In this document: positions 26,954-36,492 of the stretch, piece by piece | How positions within the stretch are numbered: the first letter of the stretch is position 1 | Layout: each line of letters starts with the position of its first letter | From: Belliella pelovolcani | GTDB taxonomy: Bacteria; Bacteroidota; Bacteroidia; Cytophagales; Cyclobacteriaceae | Assembly (NCBI RefSeq): GCF_900156785.1 | Contig: NZ_FTOP01000004.1 | Span: forward strand, 124,001-188,000 | DNA length: 64,000 nt | Reading direction: 5' to 3' | Program-made: the position numbers and the translations under genes | The notes under the pieces: model-generated | Seen by the model: the letters and a program-made list of their open reading frames with translations, nothing else | Database searches by the model: none | Told to the model about the DNA's origin: nothing

Positions 26954-28828
26954 CTATCGCTTCACAATTGGTAAGCTGATACTGCTTGGATATCTGCTAG
27001 AGTGATGAATGTTATTTGTAGCTACTATGCCTTCTGTCTCATCATAGGTATTGCCACCTGTATTCATGTTACGATCAAACCTCGGGAAATTAGAGGAAGA
27101 TACTTCAATTCTAATTCTATGCCCTTTTTCAAAGTAATTGGATGTAGACATTGGGGTCATATTGACTTCATAGACTTTGCCTTTTTCCATAAAAACCTCC
27201 TTTTCGTAGCCTTCTCTATACCTCACCCTTTGGATCGTTTCATCTAGGTTATAGGCTTTGCCATCTGGATATACATCGATTAACTTGATTGTAAGATCCG
27301 TATCCTTCACATCAGTGGATAAAAATAACTTAGCCTCAATAAAACCACTGATTTCCACGCCTTCAGCCAACGGTTCAGTGGTATAAACCAAGATATCTTC
27401 TCTCAACTCCATTTCTTGCTGATCAAAAGATCCACCTTGAACAGCATTGCCTGTACAGCATACATTTCCTCCATATGATGTCACTGGGTACATTGGATCA
27501 TATTGGAAAGTGTCTGGGTTATCTCTGCCCGGTTTTTTGGTCGTCAAGACACCGTTACCAAGCCTGGTATTTGCCTTGCCTTTGCTGTCTAGATAATATG
27601 TGACCATTTGAGCCTCTTTTGGAGGCCAAGTATCAGAAGATTGCCATTTATTTGATCCCATGGTGAAGTATCTTACTTTCGGCATTTCCTCTTTGATTTG
27701 ATTGGCTTCTTCCTTGAGCCAGAAATCAAACCAAGCATAGGTCAGTTCATTATAGTTCAATCTAGCATCGCCAACTGATCTTTCGCCCACTACGGTATTT
27801 TCAGAAGCTCTGGTAAATGCACAATGTAGGGTAGGAGCGATGACCAGGTATTGGTTATCTCTGATTTTAGGATCTTTTGCATTATTTCGGATATGATTAT
27901 ACATCGCTAAGTTTGGGCTACTAGCTACATCATACCATGATACAAACCAGAATCCAGGTTTTTCGAAAGGCATATCATCGTGGAATAAACCACCTTCATA
28001 CCATTTTGGATCATTTGGCTTACGGGTGATCATTTCTTCATAGATACCTCTAGGTCCGTTGACATTCTTGATGATATCTTGAATCGGCAAATGACTCAAT
28101 CCTTCTTTCCAATCAACTCTAGGATATCGTGGTGCCATGTCATAAAATCTCTGCAAGCGTTGCAAATCCTCCTGTTGAATTCCTTCGGGTAGTCTTGGAG
28201 CCATAGGATCATGCTGCGTACTGTACAACCAAGTCGTGAAAAGCATCTGTCCAGCACCACCTCGGTACCAATTGCCTTGCTCGTAATAATCACCAATTCT
28301 TCCAACGCCTGCGCCATATCCCTGAGGAATTAAGACCGCGTGAGCTGGGTGATCCAGTGCTGCAACAGCCATTTGCCATTCAGCAGTAGAAGAACAACCG
28401 ATAGTACCTATCTTTCCATTACTCCAAGGCTGTGAGGACATCCATTCCATAGCATCATAGCCATCAGTCAGTGGGGTACCTAAAATATCCCACTCACCCT
28501 CAGAGAAAAAACGACCTCTTTCATTTTGAACTACATATGCATAGCCTCTTTTGACCGCTTCCAAGGCTGTTTGCATGGTTCTAGTCACTAATTCACCATC
28601 TCGATAGGAATTGAAATTGTATGGGGTACGCGAAAAAATGATAGGAACGGGCTCGTCTCCTTTGGGTCTGTAGATATCTGTTGCCAACCTGACACCATCT
28701 CGCATTGGCATCATTACTTTTTGATCAATGACCGCAACCTCGTCTAATTGATCTAAAATAGACTTTTCTTGTGCTGAGCTTACTCCCCACATAAACAGGA
28801 GTAGCAGTAGTAAGTGCAATTTTCTCAT
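26954..28828 (-). CDS. CocE/NonD family hydrolase (S15 Xaa-Pro dipeptidyl-peptidase-like)
   Basis: 624 residues from the ATG at 28828; the longer frame starts at a TTG. Signal peptide [19 protein letters not shown]. The catalytic domain begins with [14 protein letters not shown], the nucleophile is S146 in GCSSTAEWQ, and the later IAPTLHCAF segment carries a candidate catalytic His region. A C-terminal jelly-roll domain (about 420-620) is typical of CocE enzymes. It is probably a periplasmic esterase, acylase or peptidase. A CC pair near VCCTGNA could form a disulfide or bind metal. Confidence 0.85.
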   Translation of the reverse strand: MRKLHLLLLLLFMWGVSSAQEKSILDQLDEVAVIDQKVMMPMRDGVRLATDIYRPKGDEPVPIIFSRTPYNFNSYRDGELVTRTMQTALEAVKRGYAYVVQNERGRFFSEGEWDILGTPLTDGYDAMEWMSSQPWSNGKIGTIGCSSTAEWQMAVAALDHPAHAVLIPQGYGAGVGRIGDYYEQGNWYRGGAGQMLFTTWLYSTQHDPMAPRLPEGIQQEDLQRLQRFYDMAPRYPRVDWKEGLSHLPIQDIIKNVNGPRGIYEEMITRKPNDPKWYEGGLFHDDMPFEKPGFWFVSWYDVASSPNLAMYNHIRNNAKDPKIRDNQYLVIAPTLHCAFTRASENTVVGERSVGDARLNYNELTYAWFDFWLKEEANQIKEEMPKVRYFTMGSNKWQSSDTWPPKEAQMVTYYLDSKGKANTRLGNGVLTTKKPGRDNPDTFQYDPMYPVTSYGGNVCCTGNAVQGGSFDQQEMELREDILVYTTEPLAEGVEISGFIEAKLFLSTDVKDTDLTIKLIDVYPDGKAYNLDETIQRVRYREGYEKEVFMEKGKVYEVNMTPMSTSNYFEKGHRIRIEVSSSNFPRFDRNMNTGGNTYDETEGIVATNNIHHSSRYPSSISLPIVKR

Positions 28829-28907
28829 AGGTATGATTTGGATTATTTTCAATACCTAAAATAGAGCTTTATTCCTGAAAAGTAGAATTTAATTTTATAA
28901 ATGGGTT

Positions 28908-29516
28908 TTAATTCCTTTTAATTTTCTCCTTGAGCCCTTCAAAAAATGGCGTTCTATTTTTTTTCCTTTTGGCTCTTGCTTTTTGCCTCCGCTTTTTGTC
29001 TTGAGTTTTACTTTTAACTAAAACAGTTCTCGCCGAAATTCCAACTTGTCCTCTAAAAAACTCTTCCCTTCCTGACATGTTAAAATTAGGCTTGTAGTCC
29101 AGTGAAATCGTAGTGTTGAGCACAGTCATTTCTATTCCTGCAATCAAATCTATTCCATTGGTCGCATTACCGTAGGTCGTTATGATTTCCATTGTTGCAG
29201 GGTTTTTCACCTGACTTTCCTCCCAACCAAATGAATAGCCCAAACCATAATAATAATTGAAACGCTTAGAGATAATTGGCTTGTGTTGCTCGAGGAGCAA
29301 ATGCATCGTTGTATTTCGACTGAAATCTGATTGAATGATTCCCTCTAGGGTCGTATGTTTCAAAATACGCTGCTTCGCTGTAAGCCCTAAGGTTCGACTG
29401 TAATCATTAGATCCTAATCTCAAACCAGCTGCTGTTCCATAGCGTTGCGCTTGAACATCAGTCAATGTGAATAGTATCAAGAAAAATGGAATCAGGAGTA
29501 TAAGGTGATTTTTCAA
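28908..29516 (-). CDS. Outer-membrane-barrel-like protein with very basic tail
   Basis: 202 residues that start at a TTG (29516), since a stop lies just upstream in frame and no ATG precedes the signal peptide (ending about residue 24, VQAQ). The middle part alternates in barrel fashion (AAGLRLGSNDYS, YYYGLGYSFGW, TTISLDYKPNFN). The last about 35 residues are strongly basic (KKRRQKARAKRKKN), which is odd for an outer-membrane protein and may bind LPS or nucleic acid. Function unknown. It follows the VLRF1-like gene in the same direction (59-base gap). Confidence 0.6.
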   Translation of the reverse strand: MKNHLILLIPFFLILFTLTDVQAQRYGTAAGLRLGSNDYSRTLGLTAKQRILKHTTLEGIIQSDFSRNTTMHLLLEQHKPIISKRFNYYYGLGYSFGWEESQVKNPATMEIITTYGNATNGIDLIAGIEMTVLNTTISLDYKPNFNMSGREEFFRGQVGISARTVLVKSKTQDKKRRQKARAKRKKNRTPFFEGLKEKIKRN

Positions 29517-29575
29517 AGGCTTAGTCTAAATTAATGATATTTAATAAATTAAAAGGATCAAAAAACATTCCAATA

Positions 29576-30286
29576 TTACCAATCTTCTTCCTCTTCGTCT
29601 ATCTGCTCACTATCATTTGAAGAAAAATACCCAGCCAATATTTCTCTTCCTTGTTCAGTCACCTTAACTTCAGCCTTCAATAAAAACTCATTAGTTTCCA
29701 TCAATGCTTCATAAGTTGGATTTTGGATATGTTTTGGGATTTTGAATATCCTAGAATCTTGTTTTTCAAATGGAATGCCTACTTTGCCTCCGTATAAATA
29801 CGGAATCAACGTTTCCGAGCAACTAATTCCGATCCTATCTATTCTGAATTCTTCAAAATGCTCTCTCAGTCGCTCATTTATGTCATCAAAGAAATCTAAA
29901 GTCTCTTGCAACCTAACTCTAGATCCTGCTCGAGACTTACCTTTTGTTTTCAAATGTTTGATTTGACTTTTTCCCTGTTTTTTTCTAACCATATAAGCAC
30001 GAAAAACTTTATGCCTTTCATTTACAAAATTTTCAAAAAATCCAACCGAACCAATTCCCGATCTTATCATGATTAAGACATAATTGAGAAATTCCTGTTC
30101 TTGAATCACATTTTTCTTAGCATCAAAATTTATATTCAAAGGAAGCCTGATTTTGATACAATTTTCACCTGAATCTGTATAGCTAATCTGATGTTTCTTT
30201 TGACTATATTCGAAACTTAGTCCACTATTTAGGAGAGAATCAAACAACTTTTTAAATGCTTCTTTTTCAAATAAATAAGTCTTCAT
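29576..30286 (-). CDS. VLRF1-like protein (Vms1/ANKZF1-type release factor fold)
   Basis: 236 residues. The core block (residues 93-108) reads KVFRAYMVRKKQGKSQ, followed by a basic, KSRAGSR-containing loop and RLQETLDFFDDI. This matches the VLRF1 signature of eukaryotic Vms1/ANKZF1 (KTFHRYxVRKxQGGxQ...KSAGxxLRRYNE), the factor that cleaves peptidyl-tRNA on stalled 60S subunits; the catalytic Gln would be Q108 or Q104. The later segment ending SRIFKIPKHIQNPTYEAL parallels RIRxIPFPTRRPTFEEV. No zinc finger or ankyrin part is present. Cytoplasmic, probably acting in ribosome rescue; the family is recognised by motif and function is inferred. Confidence 0.75.
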   Translation of the reverse strand: MKTYLFEKEAFKKLFDSLLNSGLSFEYSQKKHQISYTDSGENCIKIRLPLNINFDAKKNVIQEQEFLNYVLIMIRSGIGSVGFFENFVNERHKVFRAYMVRKKQGKSQIKHLKTKGKSRAGSRVRLQETLDFFDDINERLREHFEEFRIDRIGISCSETLIPYLYGGKVGIPFEKQDSRIFKIPKHIQNPTYEALMETNEFLLKAEVKVTEQGREILAGYFSSNDSEQIDEEEEDW

Positions 30287-30323
30287 TTACTTTTTTTTTA
30301 TGTTTCCTCCTTGTAGATGGTCT

Positions 30324-30331
30324 TATATTTG
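30324..30331 (+). promoter_or_regulatory. Predicted -7 element (TATATTTG)
   Basis: Exact match to the Bacteroidota -7 consensus TAnnTTTG, 18 bases before the ATG at 30350, in the short divergent spacer. No clear -33 TTTG was found at the usual distance. Confidence 0.45.
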
Positions 30332-30349
30332 ATACTAAAGTAAAAAACC

Positions 30350-30874
30350 ATGGAAAATAAAATACAATATCTGCTTGATAAAATGTGTGATAAGTCTGAA
30401 GAAGAGGCTTACGCTTATGCTGATCAACTTGCAGAAATAGGAACGGAAGAAGTGCTAGATAGTTTGATCGATGTATTGAACAGTGAAAATATTGACAATG
30501 CTTATTTAGCGGCCAGAGCTTTGAGTAAGATCGAAAATAACAATAAGGCTCTTGAACCACTACTAGAGAAAATTCACGATCATGCAAATAAAAATAGAAA
30601 TGGACTCTTTGTCCAAGCGCTTGAAGGGTTTGATTTGAGTGACAAATTTGTTGATGTTCTCAGGATATATCTTTTCGGAAACTTCAAATCATCGAATTTG
30701 GCTAAAACCTACCTGGATCATGTAGAGTTTGATTTGAGCCCGAGGACGATTAAGAAAGCAGAAAAGCACTGGAGCCATTTTCAGAACAACTCCGATCAGG
30801 AAAGTGATGATTATGCCATCAAAAAAGCAGAGGTTGAAACTATATTGAATGAAATAAAACAATTATTTCTTTAA
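30350..30874 (+). CDS. HEAT-repeat-like protein
   Basis: 174 residues, wholly alpha-helical, with repeating AxxLAEIGTEEVLDSLIDVL and ARALSKIENNNKALEPLLEKI units, as in short HEAT/PBS-lyase-type repeats. No signal peptide; probably a cytoplasmic scaffold or interaction protein. It is divergent from the VLRF1-like gene with 63 bases between, and is followed 41 bases later by another unknown gene in the same direction. Confidence 0.65.
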   Translation: MENKIQYLLDKMCDKSEEEAYAYADQLAEIGTEEVLDSLIDVLNSENIDNAYLAARALSKIENNNKALEPLLEKIHDHANKNRNGLFVQALEGFDLSDKFVDVLRIYLFGNFKSSNLAKTYLDHVEFDLSPRTIKKAEKHWSHFQNNSDQESDDYAIKKAEVETILNEIKQLFL

Positions 30875-30915
30875 ATATAAACAACAAATTAAGGGAAATA
30901 CAGGTTATAATAGGG

Positions 30916-31536
30916 ATGATAGTATCAAAAGAAATGAAAACGGCATACCAAGATTTTTTGGAAGATTTTGGGTTCAATCTAGATCCAACGATTCTTCATT
31001 ATGTCAAATTATTTGATGAAGGCAAACAGGTCGTCTTCTTTCATCATATCTCAAATTCAGATTCTAACTGCATTGAGGTTCAGCTTGGCATTAGAATCGA
31101 CGCAGTAGAAGATATCATCAATCAGTTCTTGCCATCATTGGGTGATTTTAGTGAAAGAAGTACAACATTGATCATGCCCATCGATCAGATCAATGCCAAC
31201 ATGCAAAGACGGTACTTCATTGAAGAAGAAAAAGAAGTGCCTGAAGTCCTTAAAAAAATTGAAAGTCATTTGATAAATGATGGTTTTAGGTGGCTAGATA
31301 GGTATTCAGACCCAATAATTCTTGAGGATTATTTTAATAATAATCCAGATCAAGAATTTATCACTCAGAACTTCACTTATCGATCTGCTCGAGCTATTAC
31401 GCTGTGTAAATTATATAATCCGAATAACTACGAGGAAAAGAAAAAGGCTTATTTGGACAAACTAGAGGAAATGATGGTCACTCCATTTACGCTGGCAAGC
31501 TTTCTTAACCTGCTAAACTATCTAGAGAACAACTAA
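30916..31536 (+). CDS. Conserved hypothetical protein
   Basis: 206 residues, soluble, with no signal peptide. The N-terminal half has a FFHHISNSDSNCIEVQLGIRI strand-like region and the C-terminal half is helical (LDKLEEMMVTPFTLASFLNLL). The ATG at 30916 is used, but M7 (MKTAYQDF) is an alternative. No family recognised. It shares an operon with the HEAT-like gene and ends at the terminator 31535-31567. Confidence 0.6.
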   Translation: MIVSKEMKTAYQDFLEDFGFNLDPTILHYVKLFDEGKQVVFFHHISNSDSNCIEVQLGIRIDAVEDIINQFLPSLGDFSERSTTLIMPIDQINANMQRRYFIEEEKEVPEVLKKIESHLINDGFRWLDRYSDPIILEDYFNNNPDQEFITQNFTYRSARAITLCKLYNPNNYEEKKKAYLDKLEEMMVTPFTLASFLNLLNYLENN

Positions 31537-31567
31537 AAAAAGGATCGAGTCACATCGATCCTTTTTT
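31535..31567. terminator. Bidirectional terminator
   Basis: Stem aaaaaaaggatcga (31535-31548) with tcgatcctttttt (31555-31567), loop gtcaca, with A and T runs on each side. Shared by the plus-strand operon and the convergent hrpB. Confidence 0.85.
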
Positions 31568-31570
31568 AAT

Positions 31571-34051
31571 TCACTTCTTTATCACACCTCTTACAGCCTC
31601 AGCTTCCAAAGGATTGTCAGGCCAAGCGTGCTTTGGATATCTCCTTTTCAATTCTTTCTTTACTTCAAAGTAAGCATGATGCCAAAAGCTATTTAAGTCA
31701 GCCGTCACTTGCACTGGTTTGAATCCAGGGGAAAGTAAGTGAAGAATGATGCTTGTCTGGCCATCATTGATTTTGGGAGTATACACCCAGCCAAAGACTT
31801 CTTGTAGCCTCACGGCCAATACCGGCGCATCTCCGTGAGGTGAATAATTTAGCATCAAGCTACTTCCACTCGGAACAGTGATTCTAACTGGCGCAAGTGT
31901 TTCAAATTTTGTCCATTGCTTATAACTTATACTATTTTTTAAAATTTCTACTAAATCCAGCTTTTTGAAATCCTCCGGTTTTTTGATCCCTGAAAAATAA
32001 GATCCAAACAGTTCTTTATTTCGTTCAATAATAGCTGATGTAGACCAATCAGGCCATTTCTCGTATGGTCTCCAAAGTTTTATACAAGCCATTCTAGCTT
32101 GTAAAGCTTTGACTTGCTCATTGATGTCCAGCAGTTTTTCTCCTTCCTTGTTGAGTGCATGGCTCAAGGCAAGGTACAAATCTTCTTTTGTGAGGTCATC
32201 GATTGGCGTTGACTTTAATACTATGCTTCCAATACTCAAGTCATTGCTAGCAATCAGGCCGCCCTTTCTACTATCCCATACCACTCTTCTTTTGGTTTTT
32301 AAGAAGGAGCGAAGGTCTTTAGGGTTCAATGGGGAAGCAAGAAATATCTTGCCCATGCCATCCCTAGCGTCTATATGTGATACAGCAAGCCATGAATCAT
32401 GCGCCAAGTCATCTTTGTGTGAAATCATGGCCAACTTGCCATTAGCCAGCTGAAATTGGGCATTATTTCCTGGCCGAGCACAAGCAATTCGCTCCGGATA
32501 AGCCAAAGCGATCAAAGCCCCAGTTTCAAATGGATCTACAAAATCATTCTCAACTGCTGCTCCAAATATCCTTCTGTAATTTGCAGCAATTTTCTCCACT
32601 TTATTGAATCCTTTAACTGATAATTTTTCTTTTCGGGTACGGCGCAAAGCTTCTATACGCAAATTGATATCTACCCCTGAATCAGGAGCTAAAGGATCTT
32701 TTTCTTCTAATAACCCAGCAATATCAGTGGCCAATGCAAGTTTGGATTCTTCCTCGGCGATGACCAGCATGTGTGCAATCCTCGGATGGGCTGGTATGGC
32801 ATGGATTTGCTTACCATGTGCTGTGATTTTACCGTCTTCTATGGCACTGAGCTGGGTCAAGATTTCGAAAGCCTGCGAAATGGTACCTGATGGAGGAGGA
32901 GTAAGCCAAGTCATTTCTCTGATGTCTTTGACACCCCATTCTAACATGTCAAGCACCAAAAAAGCTAGATCTGCTTCTAATATCTCAGGAGTCCGAAACT
33001 CCTGAAGCTTTGCTTGGGTAGCTTTGGACCATAATCTATAACACACGCCAGCTTGCAATCTACCAGCTCTTCCAGCTCTTTGATCTGCTGAATCTTTGGC
33101 AATCCTGATAGTCTCCAACCTACTCAAACCTGAATTTGGATCAAACTTTGATGTTTTACCATATCCAGAATCTATCACTATAGTAATTCCCTCAATCGTC
33201 AAGCTGGTCTCAGCGATAGAAGTGGACAGGACAACTTTTCTTTTGCCATGTCTATTGGGCATGATAGCCTGATATTGGGCAGTATGGGAGAGTTGGCCAT
33301 AAAGTGGATGGATAGAAAAATCAGGTAATTGCTTCCTTAAAATAGCTTCTGCTTTTTTGATTTCTCCTTGCCCTGGCAAGAATACAAGAATATCTCCTGT
33401 ATGCTTTTTACTTGCATCAATAGTAGCTTTGGCTACCATCTCAGGCATCAACCAAGGATCTATATCTCCTGCATAATAAATATCAACTGGAAACATTCTC
33501 CCTTGACTGGAAATCACTGGTGCTTGAAGTAAGTGGGATAGCTGTGGCATATCCAAAGTCGCTGACATCACCAAAATCCTCAAGTCAGGTCTCAATACTT
33601 GCTGTGCTTCTCTACAAAGCGCCATCGCTACATCAGCATGAATGTTTCTTTCATGAAATTCATCAAAAATAACCATCCCAACATCTTCGAGGGCATTGTC
33701 AGCATGTAGCATTCTCGTCAAAATCCCTTCAGTTAGGACTTCTAATTTGGTTTTAGAGGAAACTTTAGACTCAAATCTGATTCGATAGCCTATAGTTTCT
33801 CCAAGGTTTTCACCAAGGAGTTCAGCCATTCGCTGAGCGATAGACTTTGTGGCTAGGCGTCTGGGCTCAAGCATTAGAATTTTCTTTCCTTTTAGAAAAT
33901 CGGACTCAAGCAAAGCCAAAGGCAATAAGGTGCTCTTTCCAGCTCCTGGTGGTGCCTGGACGATTACTGTATTTTTATGGGCTAATGTTTCCTGTACTTC
34001 TGAGATAATCTCACGAACAGGCAAATCAATGCGGAATGAATCAAAAGTCAA
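31571..34051 (-). CDS. hrpB: ATP-dependent helicase HrpB
   Basis: 826 residues. DEAH/RHA helicase core with Walker A PPGAGKST (34-41), Walker B DEFH, SAT (VMSATLD), and motif VI QRAGRAGR. Helicase-associated HA2 and the C-terminal HrpB-specific domain follow, the latter including YSPHGDAPVLAVRLQEVFGW. The start is a TTG at 34051; no ATG fits before the first conserved segment (RIDLPV). It presumably remodels RNA or RNA-protein complexes, though the family's physiological role is not defined. Confidence 0.9.
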   Translation of the reverse strand: MTFDSFRIDLPVREIISEVQETLAHKNTVIVQAPPGAGKSTLLPLALLESDFLKGKKILMLEPRRLATKSIAQRMAELLGENLGETIGYRIRFESKVSSKTKLEVLTEGILTRMLHADNALEDVGMVIFDEFHERNIHADVAMALCREAQQVLRPDLRILVMSATLDMPQLSHLLQAPVISSQGRMFPVDIYYAGDIDPWLMPEMVAKATIDASKKHTGDILVFLPGQGEIKKAEAILRKQLPDFSIHPLYGQLSHTAQYQAIMPNRHGKRKVVLSTSIAETSLTIEGITIVIDSGYGKTSKFDPNSGLSRLETIRIAKDSADQRAGRAGRLQAGVCYRLWSKATQAKLQEFRTPEILEADLAFLVLDMLEWGVKDIREMTWLTPPPSGTISQAFEILTQLSAIEDGKITAHGKQIHAIPAHPRIAHMLVIAEEESKLALATDIAGLLEEKDPLAPDSGVDINLRIEALRRTRKEKLSVKGFNKVEKIAANYRRIFGAAVENDFVDPFETGALIALAYPERIACARPGNNAQFQLANGKLAMISHKDDLAHDSWLAVSHIDARDGMGKIFLASPLNPKDLRSFLKTKRRVVWDSRKGGLIASNDLSIGSIVLKSTPIDDLTKEDLYLALSHALNKEGEKLLDINEQVKALQARMACIKLWRPYEKWPDWSTSAIIERNKELFGSYFSGIKKPEDFKKLDLVEILKNSISYKQWTKFETLAPVRITVPSGSSLMLNYSPHGDAPVLAVRLQEVFGWVYTPKINDGQTSIILHLLSPGFKPVQVTADLNSFWHHAYFEVKKELKRRYPKHAWPDNPLEAEAVRGVIKK

Positions 34052-34084
34052 AATCTACTTTATTTTTGAGATTCAAAGGTAAAA

Positions 34085-34114
34085 AAAATACCACCGCGCT
34101 AGCAGTGGTATTTT
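34085..34114 (-). terminator. Terminator after DUF2911 gene
   Basis: Stem aaaataccac / gtggtatttt (10 bp) with a 10-base loop. On the minus strand it is followed by a T run, 22 bases past the stop of the DUF2911 gene. Confidence 0.8.
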
Positions 34115-34135
34115 CAAAATTATAAGGTAAGTGAC

Positions 34136-34636
34136 TTATTCTACTTTTGCAGCAGCTCTACCATATTCCCATCTAATCTCAAAACCTGAAGAAGTGACTT
34201 CATAAACCAATCGCTCTTCCATGGAAGACCCTTGTCCAGAAGGTACTGTCACTCTCAAAGCATCCTGTGATTGATCATAGGTATAAGCACCCCATTGCTT
34301 GGCAACTTTATTGAAGATGAAAGTTGATTCCATCTCACCTGGGATGACAAAGAAGCTGTATTTCCCAGCAGGAAGGTCTTTTCCTTGTACTTTGACATCC
34401 TTGCTAAACTCTATGGTGGTGGCATCATTAGCTCCAGCTCTCCATACTTGACCTAGTGGAACTAGATCACCCCAAATCGTTCTACCTTTCACGGCTGGAC
34501 TAGAATAATTGATAGTGATCTTGGTGCCATTAATTTCTCCCTCAGCTGTTTTTGCTGGACTCGGCTTTTCATCTTGTGCTTGAGCTACAAGCCCAAAAGC
34601 CATCAAAATAATTAAAATCAAACTGCTCTTTTTCAT
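34136..34636 (-). CDS. DUF2911 domain protein, secreted
   Basis: 166 residues with a cleavable signal (AQAQD, about residue 21). The mature domain has the DUF2911 landmarks ITINYSSPAVKGRTIWG, VWRAGANDATTIEFS and AGKYSFFVIP. The family is common in Bacteroidota envelopes and has no assigned activity. It starts 44 bases after the Gfo/Idh/MocA gene and may share its transcript. Confidence 0.88.
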   Translation of the reverse strand: MKKSSLILIILMAFGLVAQAQDEKPSPAKTAEGEINGTKITINYSSPAVKGRTIWGDLVPLGQVWRAGANDATTIEFSKDVKVQGKDLPAGKYSFFVIPGEMESTFIFNKVAKQWGAYTYDQSQDALRVTVPSGQGSSMEERLVYEVTSSGFEIRWEYGRAAAKVE

Positions 34637-34680
34637 TTCGTTTTCAATTTTGGATTGTTAAATTTTTACTTTTAAATAAA

Positions 34681-35826
34681 TCAAACTTTAACCCACCTTT
34701 GTTCTTTATGGCTCTCAATGATTCTTTCACAAATAATCAATTCGCGAAGTCCATCTTCAAAGGTAGGGAAACTTGGCTGAACAGGCTGCTTTCCTTCTCT
34801 CACGGCAGCATAGACTTCTTTAAACATTTGCTTGGAAGTATCAGGAAAGCCTTCATTGTGTCCGCCAGGAAAACTGATTAAACCAGCTGCCTCCGGTGAA
34901 AATAAAGCTGGATCTTTCATCAAGTGTTGATTAGCTGTTTCTCTCTTGCCAATCCACATTTCATTAGGACGTTCTGAGCACCATTCAAAATTTGCTTTTG
35001 AACCCGCTATCTCAATATTCAATCTGTTTTTGCGTCCAGCATTTACTTGGGAAACAGTCACCGAGCCCTTGTTACCATTATCAAACCTGAGCATCACTGT
35101 TGCATGATCCTCAGTAGTGATAGGTACTTCCTCATAATCGGAGGCATTGAGCATTTTCCCAGAATATGTTTCTATGGCTTTCAAAGGTTTTAACCTAGTT
35201 TTGTGCACAGTTGAAAAGTCAGCCATCACTTCGGTGATTTTCAATCCCGAAATGTACTCTGTGATATCCAAAAGGTGAGATCCAATATCTGCAATGGCCC
35301 TAGAGTCTCCTGACTTATCTGGCTCAAGCCTCCAATTATAATCCGTCTGAAGGAATAACCAATCTTGCAAATAGGAACCCATGACACTGTAGATGTCTCC
35401 CAAATCACCATTTTCACGCATGGTCTTCATTTGTCTAACCATTGGGTAATACCTAAGATTGAAATGTACTGCATTGACTAGGCCTTTTTCTTTAGCCAAT
35501 GCAACTAGTTCCTCAGCTTCTTCGATTTTGGTAGCGAGTGGTTTTTCGCAGACCACATGCTTACCTGCCAAAAGCGCTGCTTTGGATTGTGAAAAATGCA
35601 GGAAATTTGGCGTACAGATATGTACCACATCAATCTCAGGATTTTGAAGCATAGCTTCGAAAGTAAAAGCTTCTGGAATGCCCAATAAAGTGGCTTTTTC
35701 CCTTGCCAACTCAATATTGACCTCACAAAGTGCCACAACTTCAATATTTGGAATTCTTCTTAATGCTTCCAGATGTGCCGGGCCAATAAAACCCGTTCCA
35801 ACAATTGCTGCTTTTATTTTTTTCAT
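34681..35826 (-). CDS. Gfo/Idh/MocA family oxidoreductase
   Basis: 381 residues. Rossmann nucleotide-binding loop GTGFIGPAH (10-18), the family EKP motif (VVCEKPLATK) with the catalytic Lys, and the C-terminal alpha/beta domain with DIGSHLLDITEYI and GGHNEGFPDT. Such enzymes use NAD(P) to oxidise or reduce sugars, inositols or related polyols; the substrate is not deducible. No signal peptide, so cytoplasmic. Confidence 0.9.
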   Translation of the reverse strand: MKKIKAAIVGTGFIGPAHLEALRRIPNIEVVALCEVNIELAREKATLLGIPEAFTFEAMLQNPEIDVVHICTPNFLHFSQSKAALLAGKHVVCEKPLATKIEEAEELVALAKEKGLVNAVHFNLRYYPMVRQMKTMRENGDLGDIYSVMGSYLQDWLFLQTDYNWRLEPDKSGDSRAIADIGSHLLDITEYISGLKITEVMADFSTVHKTRLKPLKAIETYSGKMLNASDYEEVPITTEDHATVMLRFDNGNKGSVTVSQVNAGRKNRLNIEIAGSKANFEWCSERPNEMWIGKRETANQHLMKDPALFSPEAAGLISFPGGHNEGFPDTSKQMFKEVYAAVREGKQPVQPSFPTFEDGLRELIICERIIESHKEQRWVKV

Positions 35827-36031
35827 AATAGGTTTGGTAGTTTTTGATTCAAAAAATAAATATAGTGCTTTAAAAGCTTTTTAAAAACCATTAGTACGAG
35901 CCTGGGTGAAAACCATATCCATTTATATCCATTAATGGCAGTTTGTCAAATTATCTATCGAAAAAATACCCAAGCATTTATGCATTTATGATTTTATGTT
36001 TAAATTATACTCTAAATAAATAATTTCTATC

Positions 36032-36490
36032 ATGGCAAATTATAATCTACGCATAAACGGTAAAAATTACGAAGTAGATGTAGAAGACGACACGCCACTT
36101 CTGTGGGTTTTAAGAGATCATCTAGGCTTAGTAGGTACCAAATATTCCTGTGGGATCGCCCAATGTGGAGCTTGCACAGTACATATCAATGGAGAGGCTA
36201 CTTTCTCTTGTACTATGCCTATATCTAGTGTTGGAACAGATAAAGTCACTACCATAGAAGGATTATCTGATAATGGTGACCACCCTGTTCAAAAGGCATG
36301 GAAGGAAGTGGACGTGGCACAGTGTGGATACTGTCAAGCAGGTCAAATTATGAATGCAGCTGCATTTTTGAAAAAGAACCCTAAGCCAAGCTTGGAAGAA
36401 ATAGACAATGCGATGAATCGAAATATCTGTCGCTGCGGAACCTATCACAAAATCAGAGAAGCAGTAGCTTTGGCTGCTAAAACCAAATAA
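36032..36490 (+). CDS. (2Fe-2S)-binding subunit of molybdenum hydroxylase (IorA-like)
   Basis: 152 residues. The plant-type [2Fe-2S] cluster uses C40, C45, C48 and C60 (SCGIAQCGAC), and the second, helical cluster uses C98, C101, C133 and C135 (CGYCQAG, ICRCG). It passes electrons from the molybdopterin subunit encoded two bases downstream. It has no signal of its own and probably travels with the Tat-bearing partner. Isoquinoline-1-oxidoreductase alpha-type; true substrate unknown. Confidence 0.9.
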   Translation: MANYNLRINGKNYEVDVEDDTPLLWVLRDHLGLVGTKYSCGIAQCGACTVHINGEATFSCTMPISSVGTDKVTTIEGLSDNGDHPVQKAWKEVDVAQCGYCQAGQIMNAAAFLKKNPKPSLEEIDNAMNRNICRCGTYHKIREAVALAAKTK

Positions 36491-36492
36491 TT

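Noticed and set aside
29576-30874. Single operon containing the VLRF1-like and HEAT-like genes
   Set aside because: The genes read in opposite directions, so only a shared promoter region is possible.
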